Shown here one piece after another: positions 11,567 through 15,991 of a stretch of DNA of 15,991 nucleotides. The stretch spans positions 1 through 15,991 of the forward strand of contig DAIQMR010000035.1 of the NCBI GenBank assembly GCA_036788835.1. Direction: 5' to 3'. The DNA comes from JALCSJ01 sp036788835 (lineage in GTDB: Bacteria > Bacillota > Negativicutes > Acidaminococcales > Acidaminococcaceae). Position numbers and translations under genes: made by a program. The notes beneath the pieces are model-generated. The model did no database searches, was not told the origin of the DNA, and saw nothing but the letters and a program-made list of their open reading frames with translations. The stretch's first letter is position 1. Each line of letters opens with the position of its first letter.

Positions 11567-14223
11567 CAATACCACCTCACCATAGTAATCTGCTGCCTTG
11601 TCCCATCCGTCTTCACAGATATGTTGTTGCTTTCCAAATAGTAGATATTGCCTTTATATGTAATGGTAGACATGAAATCAAGTATTCTGCTTCCCAAATA
11701 GCTGAAAGAAATACTCTCCTCAGTCTTGCCATTTAAATCTTCAATGGCATCACGAATCCTGTTCACTGTATCTTGGTCAGACACGTTAAGGCTCATGTTG
11801 CCGTTAAAGCGTCCTGAGAGCTTAGCCATCTTAGCCTTAACCCTACCGCCACGCCTCGACTGATATGTTGAGTTTTCCTTGATAGCATAGGGTGATGCCA
11901 GAGCTCCGGGATTGCCGGTAACCACTTGTGAATTCACAAAGATGCCGTCTTTATAGACAGTAACGGACCACTGGCCTTGTCCCATATCGGAATAATAGGT
12001 TATGGTCTCATGCTCATCTGTTTCCATCCAAGGCTCCTGAGTGCCGTTCTTGTCTATGATGCTATATCCTCTCTTAACGCAGGACGTGGCTTCTGTTGCC
12101 TGAATAAGGTCAACTCCGTTCACTGCCATGCTGTTAAGCAGAGTTGAATTGTTAACTATAGTCTCCGTAACCTTATAAGGAAAAGATGTTATATCTGAAG
12201 GGCTGGGAATATCGGAATTGTTCTTTGTCTCAGTCCTTTTAAGTTTCTTGCTTACTAAATTAGCCGGAGGATATACTTTGCTGTAGTCGTAGGTAGTGGA
12301 GCTCACAACCGTCCCATCCGTGGAATTAAAGTTCTCCGACTTCAATAGCCCGTATGAGTAATTTAGAGTTTGCTGACCGCTGTTATCCGTGTACTGCCCT
12401 GATAGGTAAACGGCCGGAGAAGTAACCTCCGTTGTGCTGTCTGCCACATCAGAAATATCCCCTGTGATGTAATAGTCCTTAGAACTGTCAAAGAGGATAT
12501 CCATTCTTCTATAGCTTTCTGAATAGGTCATGTAATCTATTTCTGCCGGAGTTATTTCAATACTTTCATTAGGTTCTTTTCCCCGCTCAACTGCATAAAT
12601 AATGCCGCTGCGCTCGAACACATTAACAAGGGTAGTCGGCACAATATCCGTCCAACCAAAGAGCTTCTGGATAACCGAACCAAAAGTCTCAATGGCGCTA
12701 TATGAATTGTTGTCTGCGTACTTTATGCCGGTAGGAATAAAGTTACTGAAACAGGCAGCAGGGCCTTTCCCCATGTCACCTATCAAGTCACTGAATATCC
12801 TGCTGGCATTGGCATCAACGCTAAGTCCCGAAGTAGAATAATCCTGCCCCAGAAGTTTATTTATGTCATAGTTGCCACGGACCGCATATAGGCCTGTATT
12901 CTTACTGTGGGTATAGCCCGCAACAGTAAAGTTAAAGATTAGTCCTTTGACATTGCCCTCCACATTGCTTTTCAGTTCCGGGCAGCTTACGCTTACGCCA
13001 GAAAAGGTGTCTGACAGTGTTTTAGAGGCAAGAGCAATATTGAAGCTCTGGTAGGGTGTGGTTGACGGAATCGGAGCATCCTCCGGCTGTTTCCAATGAA
13101 CCATGGCTGCTGTTGCTCCCCAAGAAGCTCCTACCACATAGCCTTCCAGGCGGTCTATGTAAATATCCGTCAAGGCCGTAGTTCCGTAGAAGGCCCCGTC
13201 CACGATGCTTAAGATACAACTGGAAAAAGAAATGGTAGGAAGTGCTGAGCAATTGACAAAGGCTCCGCTGCCCACCGTTTTTACTTTTGGCACTGAAACA
13301 GATGACAAAGAAGAGCACCCCTGAAAAACTGAATCTCCCAAGCTTTCACAAAGAGGCAAAGCCATGCTTTCTAATGCAGTGCAACTCATAAAAGCAGCAG
13401 ATGCTATGGATTTACAGTTTGGCAGCGATGCTGTTCTTAACGCACTGTCCCAGCCAAAGGCCAAAGTCTCTACGCTTTCAACTGCGGTCATCACAACCTC
13501 TTCCAGCTTAGAGCAAGACATAAAAGCCTGTGTGCTTATCTTCTTACAGGCAGGAATGCTAACATAAGTAAGACCGGAAAGCTGGGCAAATGCGCATTCA
13601 GCGATGGTTTCGCATACTGGCGCATCCACGGAGGCTAAGTTGCTGCACCCCTGAAAAACATAAGTACCGAGTGTCTTACATTTTGGTAAAGTTATAGAAG
13701 TAAGACTCTCTGCATAGTAAAAAGCTCGTTCTCCTATGGTTTCACACAAAGGTAAATTAAACGTTGTTACTAAATCTCCGACATTCTGAAATCCCCAATC
13801 CTTTACTTCTGTGCAGGCAGGCAAGTTTACTTCTGTTAAAGCTGAGCTACTGTAAAGTCCTTGGCTCTCCACTACTTCACAGACCGGCAAAGATAAACTG
13901 GCTAGAGCGTTACAGCCATTAAATGTATATTCCGTTAGTTTTTTTAGCTTTGGCAAAGAAATAGCAGTAAGTGCCGAGCAGGAAACAAAACAATTTTTGC
14001 CAACACTTTCACAGTTAGGAAGGTTTACATCAGTTAAAGCCGTGCAGCTGGCAAATGGTGACTCCCCAACAGATGTGGCATTTTCAAAAGTAATGCTAGT
14101 GAGGTTTGTACAAGCGCCCAGTATGTTATCCGCTATTGAAGTTGCTGCTGTGTTAGTTAATTCAGTTATTGAGCCGTCTATGATCTGGCCAATAATCTCA
14201 TCTTCAGTTAAATCGTAAGCCAC
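11566..14223 (-). CDS. tail hub/tail-tip protein with N-terminal BspA-type LRR domain
   Basis: This 885-residue protein is a fusion. Residues 41-360 hold about 15 BspA/LRR_5 units of roughly 23 residues (pattern LTSITLPKCKTLGTYVFQGCSN), closed by a WGATAAMVHW cap at 368-377. The remaining 500 residues form a beta-rich phage domain with features of tail hub proteins: SVSCPELKSNVEGNVKGLIF, YAVRGNYDINKLLG, FGSVIQKLFGW, YAVERGKEP, and a C-terminus ending QQITMVRWY. The LRR part likely projects from the tail tip and binds a cell-surface or host protein, while the C-terminal part joins the tail. The GTG start has AAAGGAGG 8 bases upstream and lies 3 bp after the previous stop. The hub assignment is by position and pattern. 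Confidence 0.75.
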   Translation of the reverse strand: MAYDLTEDEIIGQIIDGSITELTNTAATSIADNILGACTNLTSITFENATSVGESPFASCTALTDVNLPNCESVGKNCFVSCSALTAISLPKLKKLTEYTFNGCNALASLSLPVCEVVESQGLYSSSALTEVNLPACTEVKDWGFQNVGDLVTTFNLPLCETIGERAFYYAESLTSITLPKCKTLGTYVFQGCSNLASVDAPVCETIAECAFAQLSGLTYVSIPACKKISTQAFMSCSKLEEVVMTAVESVETLAFGWDSALRTASLPNCKSIASAAFMSCTALESMALPLCESLGDSVFQGCSSLSSVSVPKVKTVGSGAFVNCSALPTISFSSCILSIVDGAFYGTTALTDIYIDRLEGYVVGASWGATAAMVHWKQPEDAPIPSTTPYQSFNIALASKTLSDTFSGVSVSCPELKSNVEGNVKGLIFNFTVAGYTHSKNTGLYAVRGNYDINKLLGQDYSTSGLSVDANASRIFSDLIGDMGKGPAACFSNFIPTGIKYADNNSYSAIETFGSVIQKLFGWTDIVPTTLVNVFERSGIIYAVERGKEPNESIEITPAEIDYMTYSESYRRMDILFDSSKDYYITGDISDVADSTTEVTSPAVYLSGQYTDNSGQQTLNYSYGLLKSENFNSTDGTVVSSTTYDYSKVYPPANLVSKKLKRTETKNNSDIPSPSDITSFPYKVTETIVNNSTLLNSMAVNGVDLIQATEATSCVKRGYSIIDKNGTQEPWMETDEHETITYYSDMGQGQWSVTVYKDGIFVNSQVVTGNPGALASPYAIKENSTYQSRRGGRVKAKMAKLSGRFNGNMSLNVSDQDTVNRIRDAIEDLNGKTEESISFSYLGSRILDFMSTITYKGNIYYLESNNISVKTDGTRQQITMVRWY
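13083..14103 (-). repeat. tandem LRR-coding array (about 15 units) with cap
   Basis: This is the coding stretch for residues 41-380 of the hub fusion: repeated units of about 69 bases, divergent in DNA but regular in protein (L-x-x-(I/V)-x-L-P-x-C ... F-x-x-C-x-x). The unit spacing is conserved except for one extra residue in the unit at 151-173 (LVTTFNLPLC). Confidence 0.8.
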
Positions 14224-14226
14224 CCG

Positions 14227-15330
14227 CTACCCCTCCTTTACCACATTAATTGTATTTCTCACATCAAGCCTTGCCATATCACCGGAACTTGTCCAATAGC
14301 CGATAAAGACACGGTCATCAGAAGCACCAGTAGTAATAGTCACAGTTTCAGTAGCGCCATTCTGACTGGTTGATGTGTTATCGTCCTTGCTATGAATTAC
14401 GTAATTACTCATGACAAGCCCGGATAAAGCCGGCATTCCGTTATATGACCATGCCCTGAATCTTGAGTCCATGCTCATGGTTATTGCATAAGTGGAATTA
14501 GCTTCTGCCAGAAAATACGTAACGGCATTGGAAGTATAATCTGTGCTGCCATTTACGTAATTAAATTTATGATCCGCATAACGCATATAGCCATTGATGT
14601 CTGTAACCGTGTCATCATAAAGATTAATAGGCTCATCTCCTGCCCATGTCACTGTGGCATTAGTTGCACCCCAAGGAGAACCGGTAATGGTATCTATTTC
14701 TTTGCTGATACTGATAGTTGTTATGCTTGTACTTGCGAAAGCATTTGTCCCAATCTCTGTAACGCCTGCGGGAATGGTTACGCTTGTCAGGCTCGTGCAA
14801 CCACTAAATGCTGTATCCCCTATTGTGGCAACGCTCGAACCAATTATTAGTGTCGCAAGATTCGTGCAACCGATGAAAGCATTATCCGGAATTGCTGTAA
14901 CGTTACTAGTGATAGTCACTTTTACGATGTCTATGTTATTTTTATAACTTTCCAAGAAGCCATCATTACTGTCAATAATGAGTTCCGTTCCTGCCCAAAT
15001 TACTGTGGCATTAGTTGCTCCCCAGGGAGCGCCGCTTATAGCCCCTTCCGCCAAAGCAATAGTTATCTTCGTTAAGGCTGTGCAGCCGGTAAAAGCCGTA
15101 CTTGCTATTGTAGTTAACGTATTTGGCAAATCCACACTTTTCAAAGCCGTACATCCTTGGAAAGCCATCGACTCTATAGCCGTTATTGCCGCGAACTTTG
15201 CTGTCTTTAAAACAGTGTTACCATAGAAACCCCTGCTTCTCACCTTGGTGGCATAGGCATTATCTACGTCTGTCATGGTTTTCATTAAGAAACTTGCTAC
15301 CTTAGCACTTGCTGTATCGTATGTCGGCAT
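14227..15330 (-). CDS. stand-alone BspA-type LRR phage tail protein
   Basis: This 367-residue protein holds two short LRR_5 blocks (about 44-100 and 138-216), each with the LTSVTIPAGVTEIGTNAF pattern. Each is closed by nearly the same cap, APWGATNATVIWAG (101-114) and SPWGATNATVTWAG (218-231). A C-terminal beta domain (about 245-367) contains DSRFRAWSYNGMP, VTITTGASDDRVFIGYW and DVRNTINVV, consistent with a jelly-roll or tail-attachment fold. The ATG has GGAGGG about 8 bases upstream and overlaps none of its neighbours. The next gene starts 3 bp after its stop. It likely sits at the tail tip and helps host recognition together with the LRR-hub protein. Confidence 0.75.
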   Translation of the reverse strand: MPTYDTASAKVASFLMKTMTDVDNAYATKVRSRGFYGNTVLKTAKFAAITAIESMAFQGCTALKSVDLPNTLTTIASTAFTGCTALTKITIALAEGAISGAPWGATNATVIWAGTELIIDSNDGFLESYKNNIDIVKVTITSNVTAIPDNAFIGCTNLATLIIGSSVATIGDTAFSGCTSLTSVTIPAGVTEIGTNAFASTSITTISISKEIDTITGSPWGATNATVTWAGDEPINLYDDTVTDINGYMRYADHKFNYVNGSTDYTSNAVTYFLAEANSTYAITMSMDSRFRAWSYNGMPALSGLVMSNYVIHSKDDNTSTSQNGATETVTITTGASDDRVFIGYWTSSGDMARLDVRNTINVVKEG

Positions 15331-15333
15331 AGG

Positions 15334-15672
15334 CTACACCCTCCAAATCTCAATGCTTGCTTTGACGTGACTCGGAAACAAAACATGGCCAATGGTATAG
15401 TTTTTGACCACAACCCTACATCCGGCTAAGCCGTTTCCATCGGGTAACCCAATAGTTACTAATGTCCTGTTAATCCAATAGCCTTTTACCAACACCCAAT
15501 TGGCAGGAGAAAATAAAGCTGTAAAGGAATACTTGTCACCCGCCGTATAGGTCCCATTATCTATGGCCACGGCACCGCCCAAGGTCTGAACTAAGCTCTG
15601 CCTATCATCAGGAGTAACGGCATAGTCCTCAGGCGTGTTATATGTAGTTGCGTCACCAATCCTAATAGCCAT
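15334..15672 (-). CDS. small tail-tip protein, distal-tail-like
   Basis: This 112-residue protein starts MAIRIGDATTYNTPEDYAVT and ends SHVKASIEIWRV. In between are GTYTAGDKYSFTALFSP, KGYWINRTLVTIG and CRVVVKNYTIGHVLFPSHV. The closing pattern (phage beta-sandwich ending in a 'EIWR' strand) recalls short distal tail or baseplate proteins encoded straight after the tape measure gene. GGAGG lies 8 bases before the ATG, and the gene overlaps the tape-measure stop by 11 bp. The exact role is inferred from position. Confidence 0.65.
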   Translation of the reverse strand: MAIRIGDATTYNTPEDYAVTPDDRQSLVQTLGGAVAIDNGTYTAGDKYSFTALFSPANWVLVKGYWINRTLVTIGLPDGNGLAGCRVVVKNYTIGHVLFPSHVKASIEIWRV

Positions 15673-15991
15673 TGTCCGTTCCTCCTAATGCCTGCAAAAT
15701 AGCGGGCTGAATAATTTCTGCCACCTTATCTGCTAAGGCAGCTAGTTCACTTTCGTTTTTAACCACAGGGTTATCTATATTCACGTTAATAACGGGATTT
15801 TGCACATTGTAGTTCTTGGTAGTGCCTTGCCCCATCTGGCCTAACTGCGGCACGGGCATGGAGCCTTCCAGTCCCGGAACTAACTGATTTGCTTTATATT
15901 TTTGCATCTGCTGATACATCTGAATAAGCTCAGGCGAAAAGGTGTCTCCCGGCTTAATGCCAATCTTCTCCCTGTCCTCCGCCAGCCATTT
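15662..15991 (-). CDS. C-terminal part of tail tape-measure-like protein (runs off window)
   Basis: The frame is open to the window edge, adding 24 codons before the first in-frame ATG at 15919, so this is the 3' end of a longer gene. The visible 109 residues start KWLAEDREKIGIKPGD, include a Gln/Gly-rich stretch, and end with NPVINVNIDNPVVKNESEL ... IIQPAILQALGG ... NGY. That C-terminal signature is one I associate with tape measure proteins of Firmicutes phages. The place just before a small tail-tip gene agrees. The bulk of the protein lies outside the window. Confidence 0.7.
   Translation of the reverse strand, partial: KWLAEDREKIGIKPGDTFSPELIQMYQQMQKYKANQLVPGLEGSMPVPQLGQMGQGTTKNYNVQNPVINVNIDNPVVKNESELAALADKVAEIIQPAILQALGGTDNGY

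Noticed and set aside
11348..14223. Diversity-generating retroelement acting on the LRR gene
   Set aside because: No reverse transcriptase or template repeat is visible in the window. LRR proteins are not by themselves evidence of one.
14654..15226. Plus-strand open frames of 82-97 residues opposite the LRR gene
   Set aside because: They follow the LRR period of the other strand (recurring VQP/KAV pattern), so they are shadows of the repeat coding.
1..15991. CRISPR arrays, tRNA or rRNA genes
   Set aside because: No regularly spaced short repeats, no cloverleaf-like or CCA-ending segments and no rRNA-like blocks were recognised by eye.

Overview
The window looks like prophage or phage DNA from a low-to-moderate GC anaerobic Firmicute, most likely a diderm one of the Negativicutes (Selenomonas/Megamonas type). 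That placement is an inference. It rests on the style of the phage structural proteins, on two spanin-like lysis genes that only make sense with an outer membrane, and on a group of small secreted proteins plus an SH3 lipoprotein. Every supported gene is on the minus strand, so transcription runs from high to low coordinates.

Region 1 (15991 to about 9768) is the tail-tip part of a siphophage-like late operon. In order it holds the C-terminus of a tape-measure-like protein, a small tail-tip protein, a stand-alone BspA-type leucine-rich-repeat (LRR) tail protein, an 885-residue protein with about 15 LRR units fused to a tail hub domain, a small baseplate-type protein and a 527-residue tail protein of unknown fold. 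Genes overlap by a few bases or sit within about 20 bases of each other, each with a good Shine-Dalgarno (SD) sequence. Region 2 (9748 to 8208) is the lysis cassette: a one-TM phage protein, a holin-like protein with a calcium-loop-like tail, an L,D-transpeptidase-like protein, and two almost coextensive reading frames that both look like real membrane-anchored coiled-coil proteins and share one SD.

Region 3 (about 8200 to 2780) is visibly more AT-rich and carries nothing phage-like. A promoter with a perfect -10 box at 8150-8178 and a leader with a 49-bp imperfect palindrome precede a run of accessory genes: secreted TPR protein, small secreted protein (apparently frameshifted), membrane-anchored J-domain protein, SH3 lipoprotein, two-repeat secreted protein, short basic protein, zinc ribbon, Cys-rich protein and small membrane protein. 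Most of the early ones act in or across the envelope. The set looks like a host or cargo island. Next comes a PD-(D/E)XK-like nuclease gene, with its own extended -10 promoter, between two direct copies of a roughly 155-bp structured repeat that ends in an intrinsic terminator.

Region 4 (1520 to 1) returns to phage genes of the early/replication type: a 72-residue protein, an Rrp5-annotated small phage protein and a DUF2800 Cas4/RecB-like nuclease whose C-terminus is cut short about 45 bp from the window edge. Early genes directly downstream of a lysis cassette are not the usual prophage order. The window therefore may cross an attachment region, the join of two elements, or a circular phage map. 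No integrase, repressor, tRNA, CRISPR array or intact insertion sequence was seen.
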